Shown one piece after another: positions 11,721-24,500 of a stretch of DNA of 64,000 bases. Below the pieces are notes generated by a model that had not been told where the DNA came from, did not search any database, and saw only the letters and a list, made by a program, of their open reading frames with translations. Position 1 is the stretch's first letter; every line of letters starts with the position of its first letter. This stretch comes from Tachypleus tridentatus (Eukaryota > Arthropoda > Merostomata > Xiphosura > Limulidae), in the NCBI RefSeq assembly GCF_004210375.1, contig NW_027467782.1:27507276-27571275 (forward strand), read 5' to 3'. The position numbers and the translations under genes were made by a program.

Positions 11721-11980
11721 GTAAGTTTGTGAATATTCTGTTTGTTACTTAGTATATATTTTTATTTGTGTGTGAATAAGTAAGAGAGTATAGTTATAGG
11801 TTATGGCTTGTGTAAGTGTGCATACTGCATGTTAGCAGGTTCTTCAACTGATCAAAACTTGGTAAAACAAGATTCTAAACTTCAGTAAGGCAATAAGGTT
11901 GGTGGGTCATTCTAAAAAATAAAATAGCCAGGTAGGAAGATACAAGTATACCAGTGGTAAGTTTGTGAATATGCTGGTTT
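11687..11980 (+). repeat. Duplicated exon end and donor site, 240 bp apart
   Basis: Positions 11687-11740 and 11927-11975 match closely (GCCAGG, then GGAAGATACAAGTA, then GGTAAGTTTGTGAATAT). The first copy is the end of the last visible anoctamin exon. The second keeps a GTAAGT but has no clear acceptor. Confidence 0.85.
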
Positions 11981-12988
11981 TGTGTGTGTGTGTTTGTTGT
12001 TGTTTTTATCAGTGTTCAGTATACGTTGGTTATCAGTTGTTTTTTTTAAGTATTCTGTCAGATTATCAACATATTAAATTTCTTTATATAATTGTAATGA
12101 AGAGAAACTAAAGTTATTTGATTAACTCCAAACATTAATATTTACTCGAAGGAAAATTATTTGAACTTAGTGAAAACTTCAGTTTATGAATTGGTACTTA
12201 CTATTATAAATGTGTGCATTATTAAAAAATATCGAACATTTATCTAGATGTATTGGATACAACTTCAGTTTTTGAACAGATTTGTGTTAAATTATGTACT
12301 TGTTTACATCCTTTAATAATAATTTGAATCACTCATGAGGGTGAATGAAAATTATAAAGTACAAAACTCATTTTTTAAAGTAATGGATCTTTAGTTTTGT
12401 TACTTCTCTTTAAGATGGGCTGATTTTTTTTAAAAGCATTTTTGACATAAGTGTTTCTTTAAACATACATTTCATGTGAAAAATTTCGTGGTTATTTCAA
12501 TCATCAGTAATTTTTAGATTATATAGATGTTTACACACATTGTCTCTTGTCATGTAAAATTAAAACATTTTTATGATGCCAGTTGTAACTGTTACAAAAT
12601 ATTTCTTTGTGTGAATTTTAAACCAGTTATTTTAATTATTACAACTTTTACTTCTGTATATATTTTATTGTTTAAAATTTATGAGCATTTCTGAAGAAAT
12701 AGTTGTTGATGTGTGCATAATTATGAAGTATTTTTCATTTGTGATAAATGAAATTAAACCTTATTTACTAAAGTATTTAGTATTATTACCTGATGTAACA
12801 TGTTCTAGAGCAGAACTTATAAGTGTCGTAGGTTTGTTTCACATATTTCATTTACAAAATTACTAACTAACATCTCGCCTTTAAACATATTTTTTTTAGT
12901 TTGAATAAGAAGTTCCCAGTTCGTGTAACAAAGATAAAATGAAAATTCTGAATATATTATTATTAAAGACTTTTGCGTTTTTTTAAAT

Positions 12989-13076
12989 TTAATCTTCAGA
13001 AGTATTTCATCTGTTATGTTTCTTTTTTTAAATTCATGTTTTAATCTTCAGAAGTATTTCATCTGTTATGTTTCTT
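12989..13076. repeat. 36 bp direct repeat, two perfect copies
   Basis: A block from TAATCTTCAGAAGTATTTC to TATGTTTCTTT occurs at 12989 and again at 13041, 52 bases later. The spacing and identity suggest a recent local duplication. 11981-12988 holds nothing recognisable. Confidence 0.8.
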
Positions 13077-13370
13077 TAAATGTCCAAACTATGTCCCAGC
13101 AATGGAACGATATCAAATTAATTCATTTCTTTATCAAATGAAAACTGTCGTTACAGGCTACATTTAATTTCAGGCTCAACTTCATGTACACTGGCACAAA
13201 TAACACATCTCGAAAACTATTGCACACCGACATCACACATATATATAAACCTTACTTATTGGATTGTCATCATAGACTCATGTTAACTCTTAGTTTATAT
13301 TCGGTCAATGTTGATAAAAGAATATTTCCAGAGTTGAGGGTGAGTGACGTTGTTAAGTCACCCTCCCTCT

Positions 13371-13461
13371 GGTATGGCCAGGAGGTTCAGGTGATCGACT
13401 TGCAATCTGAAGGTCGCCGGTTCGAATCCCTATCACACCAAACATGCTCGCCCTTTCAGCC
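13371..13461 (+). mobile_element. SINE-A head fragment
   Basis: The tRNA-like part (ATGGCCAGG, CCGGTTCGAATCCC, CATGCTCGCCCTTTCAGCC) stops abruptly where the LINE fragment begins. The body and tail are absent. Confidence 0.8.
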
Positions 13462-14400
13462 ACCAAAAAGATCCACCAAAGTTATACATGAATGGATCAC
13501 TTAGACTGCTACTTCTGCTAAATTTTTAGGATTAACTTATGATACCAAATTAACGTGGATACAGCACACAAACAATATCCTGATCAGAATCTGGAAAAGA
13601 GCAAATTATGAAAGTCTTTCAGGTAAAAATCAAGGTACATTACCTGATAATATAATAAACATTTACAAAACATACATTAGACCTATAATAGAATACACAT
13701 CTCCTGCCTGGATAATCATAACAAAAACAATTACAGAAAGTACAAAAAATACAAAATTCAATCTCAAGTTCAGCCTATAAAGTACCATGCACAAGTATGC
13801 AAACGTTGAGCCAATATGTGAAAGACTCTTGCATCATGCACTAAGCTATTTTAATAAAAATTGGCATAAAAATGTTTTAATGTGTGATCTCGACAGATAC
13901 TACGTACATGATGAACATAGTCCTAAGTACCTCTCTCCTATAAATATATATTTAAGAAATATAAATCAAGCTGGCTTCCATACACTAGACGCTTAAAACT
14001 AGTTTTATTTTTTATGCTTTTTATTTATTATTTTTTTCTCTTCTTTCCTTTCTTCTTTTTCTTTATTATTTTAATTTTTCCTTTAAATATATATGAAAAA
14101 AGGGAAAATATATATATATGTGTGAAAAAAACGAGTAGAAATATAAATAAAAATGGAATAGAAGTAAAAAAAGTGGATAAAGGATGAAAAAAGGGCAACA
14201 CAAGACATGGACATTGCCCTGAAAAAGGTTGGAGTATTGTGAAATACTCTGGCCCAAAATCTACAACAACAACAAATTCCTACAAGTAGCCGACATGAAA
14301 ACTAGGAATGGAGGAAGAGGTCCTGTGCACCTGACCATCCTGGGTATTTAAAAATTAAACATATCCAAATACCCACAAAGAAGAAGCGAAGCGAGTAAGT
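13462..14400 (+). mobile_element. Jockey-like LINE, 3' fragment
   Basis: The translation gives FLGLTYDTKLTWIQHTNNI, then YKTYIRPIIEYTSPAW, then YFNKNWHKN and RYYVHDEHSPKYLSPINIYL. These are the end of a reverse-transcriptase protein and its C-terminal part. The C-terminal motifs match the copy at 51.5-53.3 kb (YFDKDWMKN, RYLVHDEGSPKHFYPINTYF), so both belong to one family. A shared 3' region with ACATGGACATTG and a GGAAGAGGTC block follows. The copy is 5'-truncated and carries stops. Confidence 0.85.
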
Positions 14401-14640
14401 TCTGCGAGAAATTAAATATTTTGTTATTAATAAATATCTTGTTTCTTATTTCTCACTATTTATGAAATATTATTAATCTTTATATAATTTGATTTTGTTT
14501 GGCATAATTACAAATAATTTGTGCAACATAAGGGTTGTTTTTTTAAAAGAATTCCTTATTATCAGATATGCTGAGTAAAATTGTCACAACATCTTTATAA
14601 GTTAACTTGGTGAAACGTAACGTGATATTATGTCAGTTTG

Positions 14641-14859
14641 TTTGTTTGTTTTTGGAATTTCGCACAAAGCTACTCGAGGGCTATCTGTGCTAGCCGTCTC
14701 TAATTTAGCAGTGTAAGACTAGAGGGAAGGCAACTTGTCATCACCACCCACCGCCAACTCTTGGGCTACTTTTTCACCAACGAAAAGTGGGATTGACCAT
14801 AACATTATAACGCCCCCACGGCTGGGAGAGCGAGCATGTTTGGCGCGACTCGGGCGCGA
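14641..14859 (-). mobile_element. SINE-A, head-truncated, with 17 bp target duplication
   Basis: The tail lies at the left and the body reads to TTTGGCGCGACTCGGGC. The duplication GATATTATGTCAGTTTG lies at 14624-14640 and 14860-14876. The loss of the tRNA head inside the duplication shows that this copy was truncated when it inserted. Confidence 0.92.
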
Positions 14860-14879
14860 GATATTATGTCAGTTTGATG

Positions 14880-15470
14880 TTTTGTATAACGGAGTGTTAA
14901 GATTTTGTATTACTTTTAAATCCGACTCTTATTTCAAATAATTTTAGTGAATAATTTCGATTTATTCACACGAGTGAAGAACACTGAGGAAACCGCTACA
15001 CATTTTTTTAATCGCTGACGAATGTTGAAAAATATCCTGAAACCCAGAGTTCTTCATACATTGAGAGGATCACGTCCGTGAAAGAAGTGTAATAATTTCA
15101 AGAATACCACGTAGAAAAATTCAACTTGTTCTGGATTCATGTTTACCACGTCCAGTACGTGTAAAACAGTGACAAAAAAGTCATCAAACCACTTGAGAGA
15201 CAGCTTTCACCTGCCCCACCGTTCACCAGGAGTTGCTCTTCTCCTTGATACCCTTTGAACGTCATCATATCGCGCTTTGTGTCACAAAATCAGCACCAAG
15301 CTTCAGCATAGTATATTTTCTTTAGATTCTATTGTCATATACTGGACATTAGGTGTCTTTTTAGTTATTTTTGAACAGACAGTTTGGTACATCTTGAATT
15401 TGACAATATTCTAGAACACTCAAGGTTTTCTATCGCTCGAAGAGCATCTACCACTTTCCTCAATATCAGT
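14880..15470. other. Unassigned sequence
   Basis: This is less AT-rich than its surroundings, but I find no convincing exon or known repeat. Confidence 0.4.
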
Positions 15471-15483
15471 CGCATTTAAAAGA

Positions 15484-15603
15484 TTTTGTTTTGTAATAAG
15501 CACAAAGCTACACAATAGGAAATCTGTGCTCTGCCCACCACGGGTATCGAAACTCGTGTTTTAGCGTTGTAAGTCTGCAGTCATGCCGCTGACCCACCGG
15601 AGG
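15484..15603 (-). mobile_element. SINE-B (second tRNA-derived family)
   Basis: It reads, tail first, TGTAATAAGCACAAAGCTAC, then TCTGTGCTCTGCCCACCACG, ending in GCTGACCCACCGGAGG. The target duplication CGCATTTAAAAGA lies at 15471-15483 and 15604-15616. Relatives lie near 17.75, 38.56, 41.8 and 61.7 kb. Confidence 0.85.
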
Positions 15604-15616
15604 CGCATTTAAAAGA

Positions 15617-16290
15617 AGTGTTTTATTTCTTCTCGTCGAACCGCCTCCAGCGATGTACAGAACACCGTTTTACATTGCAAAATCGGTATCCAAGAGAGTT
15701 CATTACCGTTAGTTCAATATTCCCTTTCATGAGTGAGATTTCTTTTACCATCTTTGAGAACAAACAATTTTTGATGATTCTGCTATACTGTGATGATGTC
15801 TAACCTCCCAGTTGTCAAATTGTCAGCAGCTTTGTTATTTTTTTGTTTATTAAAACAAATAACAGTTACCTTACCAAAATGCCATAGATAGAAAGTAGTC
15901 CAGTTAACTAATGTAGTGACACTCCAGTTAATCATGAAAAAAACTTGCACATTCTGAAATTGAGCAAAATTCCGTAGCAACTGTGAATACATTAAATTAC
16001 AGAAAACTGCGTGCGAAGAATAAAATATGTGAAAACTAAATCGTGAACTAGAAGTTACACAATAAAACCTAAAAACGTCTCAGAAATATATTATTTCGTC
16101 ATTCAAGAAAAGAAGAGCTAATATTAATGCTCCAACAATCGCCATGTTTCAACATTAGGAAATAACCAGTGATTTTTTTTTTCTAAATTTCAAATTAGAA
16201 AATTCGCCCCCAGACCATTTCTGTTTAGCAATTAACCTTTCAAATTAATGTAATTATGTATTACCAACAGACTGAAACAATAATATTTGG
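15617..16290. other. Unassigned sequence
   Basis: Nothing recognisable is seen. Short open frames have no family resemblance. Confidence 0.4.
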
Positions 16291-16291
16291 A

Positions 16292-16551
16292 TGTTTGTTT
16301 TGAATTTCGCGTAAAGCTTTTCGAGGGATATCTGCGCTAGCCGTCCCTAATTTAGCAGTGTAAGACCAGAGGGAAGACAGCTAGTTAGCATCACTCATCG
16401 CCATCTCTTGGGCTACTCTTTTATCAATGAATAGTGGGATTGACCGTCACATTATAACGCCCCACGGCTAAAAGGGGCGAGCATGTTTGGCGCGACGGGG
16501 ATACCAGCCCGCGTCCCTCAGATTACGAATCGCACGCCTTAATCCACCTAT
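16292..16551 (-). mobile_element. SINE-A, near full length
   Basis: It runs from TTTGTTTTGAATTTCGCG through the body to a worn tRNA-like head (CGAATCGCACGCCTTAATCC). Confidence 0.88.
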
Positions 16552-17080
16552 TCGGATCATAAATTGTCAGTCTACAATTTTATATGTGACGAAACGACCA
16601 ACGACGCTCTCTCCCATCCCGAAAGATAACTACAGCCCACTTTACAGCGATTAATCGTATAATTCCATAAAATCCACTTCAATTAGACGAAAATTATAAA
16701 TTAGAATTTCTATATTTATATTATGTACTCACTAGCCGTAGAGCCCTAAAGGAGAACTCACATCAAGTGAATAAGTGTTTGTAAAATAGCAATACTTTTC
16801 AGTGGAGCTAACAACTGCAAGATACAGTAAGAAAGAGGTTTAAGAGGAAAGTTAATTTTAGATCCAGCGAATTTATATAGATTCTTATACAGCTGAAGAG
16901 ATTTGTTATTTATTCTTAACATTAATAAGATAGAATACATAATTTACTATTTTTATTTACTTACTTTCATTAACATTGTTCACCCATTTCAGAATTTTCG
17001 CGTAACAATGCATTAGGGTATATATTTTTAACAAAGGTACAAATGCTTTCTGCCATCATCCCCAATTTAGAACTATTGGT

Positions 17081-17355
17081 TTGGTTTGTCTTGAATTTCG
17101 AGATAAACTGTACGAGGACTATCTGTGCTAGCCGTCCCTAATTTAGCAGTGTAAGACTAGAGGGAAGGCAGCTAGTCATCACCACCCACCGCCAACTCTT
17201 GGGCTACTCTTTTACCAACGAATAGTGGGATTGACCGTCACATTATAACGCCCCCACGGCTGGGAGGGCGAGCGTGTTTTGGCGCGACTCGGGCGCAAAC
17301 CCGCGACCCTCAGATTACGAATCGCACGTGTTAACGCGCTAGGCCATGCCAGGTC
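17081..17355 (-). mobile_element. SINE-A, full length
   Basis: It runs from TTGGTTTGTCTTGAATTTCG to GCTAGGCCATGCCAGG and is close to the consensus of the other copies. Confidence 0.92.
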
Positions 17356-17740
17356 CCGGAGGGATAGGAAATGTACATTATCTAATATACATCACTACTA
17401 CAAACTGCACACTTCTAATTAATTTATATGACGAAATCCGTGTAATAATTTCCTAATCTTTGTTCTTGCGGGTCCACCTGACCTGCTTTCATTGATGTTT
17501 GTGAAACATCGAACTGATTACACAAACCACATTCTTTTATGTTAGCTCTCATTTATTACAAAAACGTGTCCTGTATGCGTTATAAAAGTTACCAAATATT
17601 TCTATTCGATTAGAGTAGCTAAAGAGTTGGCGATGAGTACTGTTAAATAACTGCCTTTCCTGTAGTTACAGATCAAAGATGGTTAATACTTTACGTGAGG
17701 AAACAAATTATATAAAAGTATCACAATTCTTATAATTACG

Positions 17741-17880
17741 CTCTCCAGTGGCTCAGCGGTATGTCTGCGGAATTACAACGCTAAAAACCGGGTTTTGATA
17801 CCTCTAGTTAGCAGAGCACAGATAGTTCATTGTGTAGCTTTGGGCTTAATTCAAAACAAATAAACAAACAAAATATATTG
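17741..17880 (+). mobile_element. SINE-B copy
   Basis: The head is CTCCAGTGGCTCAGCGGTAT, then AACGCTAAAAACCGGGTTTT, and the tail is TTGTGTAGCTTTGGGCTTAA. The box-like motifs suggest tRNA ancestry. Confidence 0.8.
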
Positions 17881-18190
17881 GTGTTGGGACAGAAAAATGT
17901 TTTTATCAATCTTGTTAGCAAATATCATAAATTTGATACATATCAATATTTAATTAGCTACTTATTTTCAAGAGAATTTCCGAATATTTAATATATTTAT
18001 ATATAAATATGTATATTTTAACAAAACCATGTTGTAGAGTTCGCAGTTGAAATCTTAATTTCAATGAAAGTTTCTCACTAATTTCTCAAGTATCATTTAA
18101 TGGTCTATAACAGATTCTCGCTAAGTTTTTTTTTTAAGGTAAAGTAATTCTTTTTTAATATGGTATGCTTGTATGCAACTCATGGGTTAT

Positions 18191-18562
18191 TTAATTTTTG
18201 GATTTTGGTTCCAGTTTCGGATCTCTTGTGAAAACAATCTTGTGAGGGCTGTCAACGTGTTTAATTTGATTATTCTTTTTAGGTTTCTGTACAATAAGTT
18301 TATGTTCGCTTTTGCAACGTTTCAATTGACACGTAGGTGTTGATTTTGGAGTTCTACCAATAACAAATTTGTTTCGGTTTTCACTATTTCCAATAACAAT
18401 AAAAACGTTTCTCTGATGATGTTCTGGCTTACTGCCAAGTCTTACAGTAATAATTTCATCAACATTATGGAAAAGTCTAGTTGAGGGAGGCCTGATGTTG
18501 CTTGACACCTCCCTCTGGATCCAATCAACGTCTCTTATTTCTTTTGAAGCTGGTGTTTCTGC
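18191..18562 (-). CDS. Receptor last exon (cytoplasmic tail end)
   Basis: After the acceptor ACATCTTCAG it reads AETPASKEIRDVDWIQREV and continues, basic and low in hydrophobics, to the stop after PKLEPKSKN. I start at the acceptor because the open frame further upstream runs through poly-T and fits no earlier exon. Confidence 0.75.
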   Translation of the reverse strand, partial: AETPASKEIRDVDWIQREVSSNIRPPSTRLFHNVDEIITVRLGSKPEHHQRNVFIVIGNSENRNKFVIGRTPKSTPTCQLKRCKSEHKLIVQKPKKNNQIKHVDSPHKIVFTRDPKLEPKSKN

Positions 18563-21500
18563 CTGAAGATGTAAATCATAATTAGTGAGGGAACACTCAT
18601 CAATCGGAAAAAAAAAAAACTGTTTTAATAACAATAATCAGGTAATAAACATTTTACTATAATATGAATAAAACCAAATAAGTGTTTATATGAAAATTGT
18701 ATGTTATGAAATTGGATCAAGATATCTGATAAACGTTTTCTCGAAACTCGAAATATATCTCAAGCATTGTCCCAAATAGTGAGGAAGGTAATATAGAGCA
18801 AACAAGAGCTTTAAATAATGTTTAACATTTATGTTTTGTAAGTTCACAAATACTAACTTGTTAAAACAAGATAAAACTACTGTTATAAATAAATGTTTGT
18901 TGTTCTCCTCATTTCATTGTTATATAAATTAAACATGAAAAGTTATGTAATCTGAACTACTAATGACTATTAAGAGAAAGAGTTTTCAAACTGTCTTATC
19001 ATAGTTGTAACACTGAAGTAAATCACGCAGTTTATAGTACTTTAAAATATTCAATAATCTTAGTCCAAAAGAAGACAATTGGATATTTCACTAAATGTCT
19101 GTCAGACCAGTGAAATTTGGCTGACGATAAAAAACAAACTGTTGTAAAATGTATCAAGGTGTTATTAACAAGATATGGTGGAATCACTTGTTACAAAATG
19201 GTACAAATACACTGGTACTAAACTAAGAATGATAAAATCCACATTTTAAGTAAGTTACCGTGATCTAACGATTCGCAGCAATTATGTGATAACTGTTAAA
19301 AACAGAATCAGATGTTCGCAGCTTCAACAGAACGTCATTTCTGTGTATGTACGGTTAAAACTCATAAAGTTTGGTAATATTAACAACGAAAGGTAAATTT
19401 TAGTTATAGTAAGACACAAAATAACTCACTTTAATATCAGTAGTGGAAGTATGTGTGGTAATGAAAAATCATGAACCGACAATCAGACCTTTATGTTTTC
19501 CAGATGTCATAATAGCAATGGAAGTACCTCTTACATTATCATATATTGTAATGTTTGGTTCTGGCTTTAGCTAAATGGATGATAATTGTCTTGCCACATG
19601 TAATAATATTGAAGAAGAGGTAATTGACCAGTTTAACTAGGGTACAGACTTATCAAACCTCAATAGTATCGAACATGTATAGGTCTCTTTTGGAAGAAGA
19701 ATTACATGTATTCAAATGACTCTGAACGCATGTTTTTCTGTAGTTGTGGATGTCTTAACAACACTCATTGTAAGCAAGCATATCATATTGATCACACAGT
19801 TTGACACAGTATACATTACATTAAAGTGAAATGTTTTTAACTCTACCAAATATAAATCATAAACGTAATATGAATGAGAAATTAATTCAATTTTGAACCA
19901 GATACAGATATTCACATAAATTAAGTATCAGAATGGTTGTAATTATTTTATAACAGTAATTTTGCATTAACATTAATAATGTGCTATTAATTCCATTATA
20001 TTTCAGTTGCTTCTTGCAATATATATATGTGTGTAGGTATAAATTAACTTGTACGAAGTGAAAGTTTAATATTAAGAGCGCATCCTATTTATTAATGGTT
20101 ATATACTTGTGCTGTATAATACTGAGTACTATAAAGTAAAAGAATTTTAAACGTATACGAACCGTTGTCAGTGAATCAGATTTTAATGTCCCTTCAGGTT
20201 TCTCATCATTCACGATTGTCTCAACGCGTATCTTTAATTCAGTTTTATCAGGACTTGAAGCAGGCTTGCTCACGTTTTCTGCTCTTTCTGGTTTCTTTTC
20301 TACTGAGTGATTTTCATTTATTGTCTGCAATATGGTTGGTTCTGTTTGATTTTCCTTTAATACCACATTAGTTTCTCTTTTATTGAACTTATTTGTTGGG
20401 ACCTTCTCACACTCAGGGATCATTGAAACAGCTTCCAAAATGTCTAATTCACTGGGGGTGATCTTTTTAGTTACAAGCTCCTGGTCTTCTCTAGCTTCGT
20501 GTAGGCAAAAACACCACAAGACCCGAGGATGCGGTTTTTTAGAGCTTTCCATTTGCCCCGGGCTTTTTCATTCACATTGCAGAAGCAACAAAGAACACTA
20601 AATAAAAAATAAATGAGAAATAAAAACGCGATTTTTTTCTTTCAGTTTTCTATATAAACAATACTATTAAAGATTAACTCTAAATAGTTGTCTTTTTTGT
20701 TGGTTTTATCGTTAGCAAACAGATCTACAAAAACACTTGATAAACCACCATGTAGAAATGTTAACTACAATTGAAAAGTTATTTTGACCTCATTTGTAAG
20801 GTTAATTAAACATATTCAGCTTTACAAGGTTCACATTTGTGTTTTCACAAATTAACTACCAAAGGGGCACTGAACACACTTGACATTTTCAAATATCCAA
20901 CCCTACTATTCAATTAAAAGATAATTGGGTATTGAGGTCAGATGCTCTCTCACCCCTGTTCCACATACTTTAATTAGCAAGAACTGGAAGATAACTTGTA
21001 ACTTACCACAGAGCAATAAGACAAATCGAAATTAGTGTCAGCTCTTCCATCCACCAAGGATATCTTACAACTGTTGGTTTGGAGGCCCAGGGGAAAGTAA
21101 GCTTGAGAACCACTTCAGTTGGATCTTAAGAGAGAGTTGTTTTACACATTGTATCGATTACATAAAACAGAAAGAAAACTTCAAATGTAACTTAATAACA
21201 AAGTGTATAATTCTTTAAACTAAAAATAAACTTGATTTAACATATTAAAAATTACAATTAAATAAATATGATATTTCTTATATATTTTCATATTAAACAT
21301 TGATAACAACCTTTACAAGTTGACAACTGTAAAAATAGATTTTTTCTTTACACTTTAAACGATAATTAGCAAAGAAAAATGACGCCTGTTATATTATTTG
21401 AGCTCCTTACTAGTAGACAAATAGTACAGTTATGTAATAACAACAACTATATAGTTATATAACGGGAAATCAGTCAGGTTTTCCAACATATTTACTTTGT

Positions 21501-24500
21501 GAGACGATATATCACGAAACCTTCTGACTTTCCATTCCAAACACACGTGATCAGACGATATAAGAAAAATCTCGACATTTTCTTTACGATAATGTACATA
21601 TTATTCAACTCAGTATAACACAGTGAGTAAAATCAACTTCGATTTACTTAACTTGTAAGAATATATAACACAAATTAAACAAACCGTCTTTCCATTGACT
21701 AGTTAATAAAGCCAGTTTGTTTAATCGCTATTCATTTACTGAATTAAGTTTTATAATTAGCTTCTTCACTTATTATGGTACACAATTATATTTTGCTATC
21801 GAATCGTATCTACTGAATGGTAGTTTCTGCGTTTTTATAACACTATTAAAAACAGTAATTTTACAAATTTCTCTTTACTCTAAATTTCCCAGATAAAGAA
21901 CGATACCATTTTGACCACAAACACTGAACGTCGTACGTCAATGCTCATGAAGTTTTTTCGCTTACTTTGTAACAATTCTTTCTAATAGTTTTGTTCAGAA
22001 CTTACGAGACGGTGCTAACGTTTTGATAATCCAATGTTATTATAATCTTATATTAAGACATTTGTTTTGTATTTGGACAACTTACTTTCTTTTATCACAA
22101 AACGACATCATGTACACAAAATAAACATATTAAACATAGATATAAATTATGTTTTGGGACATACACTGTTTTAGTTAAATATCTTTACGTCTTTTTAGTA
22201 ATAATGTGACACACACAGATGTGCTATTGAGACACCGTTATATTTGTTTGTTTTTCAATTTCGCGGATAGCTGAACGAGGGCTTTCAGCGCTAGCCGTTC
22301 CTAATTTTGAAATGATATACTGGAGGTAAGACAGCTATTCAATACTATTTGTCGTAAATGTTTGAGCTCATCTTTAAAAAGAGTAGTATGATTTCTCAGT
22401 AAAACCAAATCTTTTTAATGCATTAAAAACCATGAAAGTTATGAAGAAGTATCGTATTATAACAATCTGCCTGAACAAAATAAACATCTTTAAAATGTTA
22501 AGGAAACAATAAAAGAAAACTTTAAAACCCTTTTGTTTCATTACTTCTACAAAGATCTTTATTATCAGCTCCTTCTTCATCAGTAATTTTATCTCCAGGG
22601 CAAGGTATACAGGCGTCAGCAGCAAATGATGTCATGTAAGTCCCTCCTGGACACGGCAGGCAGTGAGTTTGGAATCCATTGTCATAGTGACCAGGAGGAC
22701 ATGGATCTGAAACCGTTAAAAGTACATAGTTAAACATTTATTTACCCAGTGTTAATTTTTATCGTTCTAACAACGTCTTTAGTATCAAAAAACGTATTTG
22801 TTTAACCAAAATTCCATATTTTTAAAAGTCTTTCATCTATTTGTGTTTAATGTGAACAGGTTAAAGTAATTGAGTATCATATATACTTACAACACCTGTA
22901 AACATCTCTTTGGTATCCTCGAGTACAGTTGAGATTCTCGGCTGGAACATACACTGGGGAAAACAACAGAGAGTTAATATTTTTGTAAGCACCTTTTGTG
23001 TCACCGTTGGAATTTTAAGGTTTCTCACAATGAGCACGACGCACTAGTTATAATATTAATTATAACTCGCTCTGTAAAATAACAACATAAATGTTACTTT
23101 TCGTGAGAAAAATAAAACGTGTCGTGCTTCAAAACAGTTTCTTAACAGTAGACTTTTGTTTCTTTATGTACTTCCTGATGGAGTTCACTTATGAAACCAA
23201 TCACACAAACTTGGAAATTTATGAAATTACACACGATCTTTTTTTTATTGATACATTAGATTTCCGTTGGTGTTTCCCTTGCAAAATTCTTATTTGTCAC
23301 AGTTAAACGTGAAACCGTTGTCACTGTTTATGTTAATATCAGGTATGAAAATACAGGTTCTTTTGGGAATATCACGTTGGTAAAATGTATCAGTATATGA
23401 TTGTGTCTTGCAAACAACAAAATATCAAATAATATCCGTGTAATGCAGAAAATGCGTGATATGCATTCCGGGAAAATTTTTCATATGAAGTTAAAATAAA
23501 AGCAAATACTTAATATTTTGTGGATTTATCAAGATAAATAATATTGCGATATAACACCTTTCACTGTAAATTTAAAGTATTGTTTATTCAAAATACGTTC
23601 TTAAAAACTTCGTAGATATGGTTTGTATCTTTACAGTTCATAAGATTTTGATTCAACATTCATAAGTTGAGTTCATTATATCAAAATAACTTTGGAGCCT
23701 CATTACTTCTCTCTACAGGTTTTCCATAATCCATCTAGTCTCTGATCACATAGAAATCTATAATTACTACATCAGTCACGTGACTGGTACATCTGTGTGT
23801 GCATATCTATCTAATTACTCAGCGGTTAGAAAACTGGGACATTTTTTTACGTACCGTCGCCTGGGACACTTCAGCGGTTTTTATCTCTGACATTTGTGTT
23901 CGTACGACTTGTTGCAGGTCTTTTTCCGAATTGTTCTGGCAAACCAAAATTATTTTTCGATGCTCTTAAGTACAATAAATATCTTTGTTTCCAATATTTT
24001 AAATTCTCATTTGAATATATTTTCATGATTTGGGCATATAAAAATTTACATTGAAAAGGTCTGTTACATACCTTTCCCAAAAGCAACCAATTTTCGGTTA
24101 CATTACACCATTTACGAAATGTTAAGCTATGTCATGAAGTTGTTCTGATAAATTCTGTTCTGCCGTAACTTTATATCAGATTAAGTCACATTATATGCCA
24201 GGTTGCATATTCTAAACTGTTTTGGTATGGCTTACTAATCCCTATAAAGTATTATTGCTATGAACATCAGTGACAGCCTCTGACTAATACTGTATGTTTA
24301 TTACAGGAGTACCGATAATATTACGAGTTCGTCTTCATCACTGCCCTGAAAAGTTATTTCAGGGCATCTTCAGCATCAACTAATGGAATGTGATGCATCT
24401 TCCAAGAGTATATTATAGCTGTCAATATCAACATCTGCACCTTGGAGTTGGGCAATGTCACCCATTACTGGAGTCCTGATTAGATGGAACAGTATATGTA

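Noticed and set aside
12681-12866. 61-codon open frame downstream of the anoctamin exons as a possible tail exon
   Set aside because: No acceptor in the right phase, no resemblance to anoctamin tails, and AT-rich codon use as in the surrounding intron-like DNA.
13184-13504. 106-codon plus-strand open frame
   Set aside because: It runs from unique sequence through a SINE-A head into a LINE fragment and has no coherent domain.
18563-18634. Start codon for the last receptor exon at 18634
   Set aside because: The stretch is a poly-T tract with an acceptor at its end. The phase with the previous exon supports an internal exon start at 18562.
22374-22625. 83-codon minus-strand frame overlapping the GCC2/GCC3 exon
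   Set aside because: It is a different frame of the receptor exon extended into the intron, while the cysteine-rich frame is clearly the coding one.
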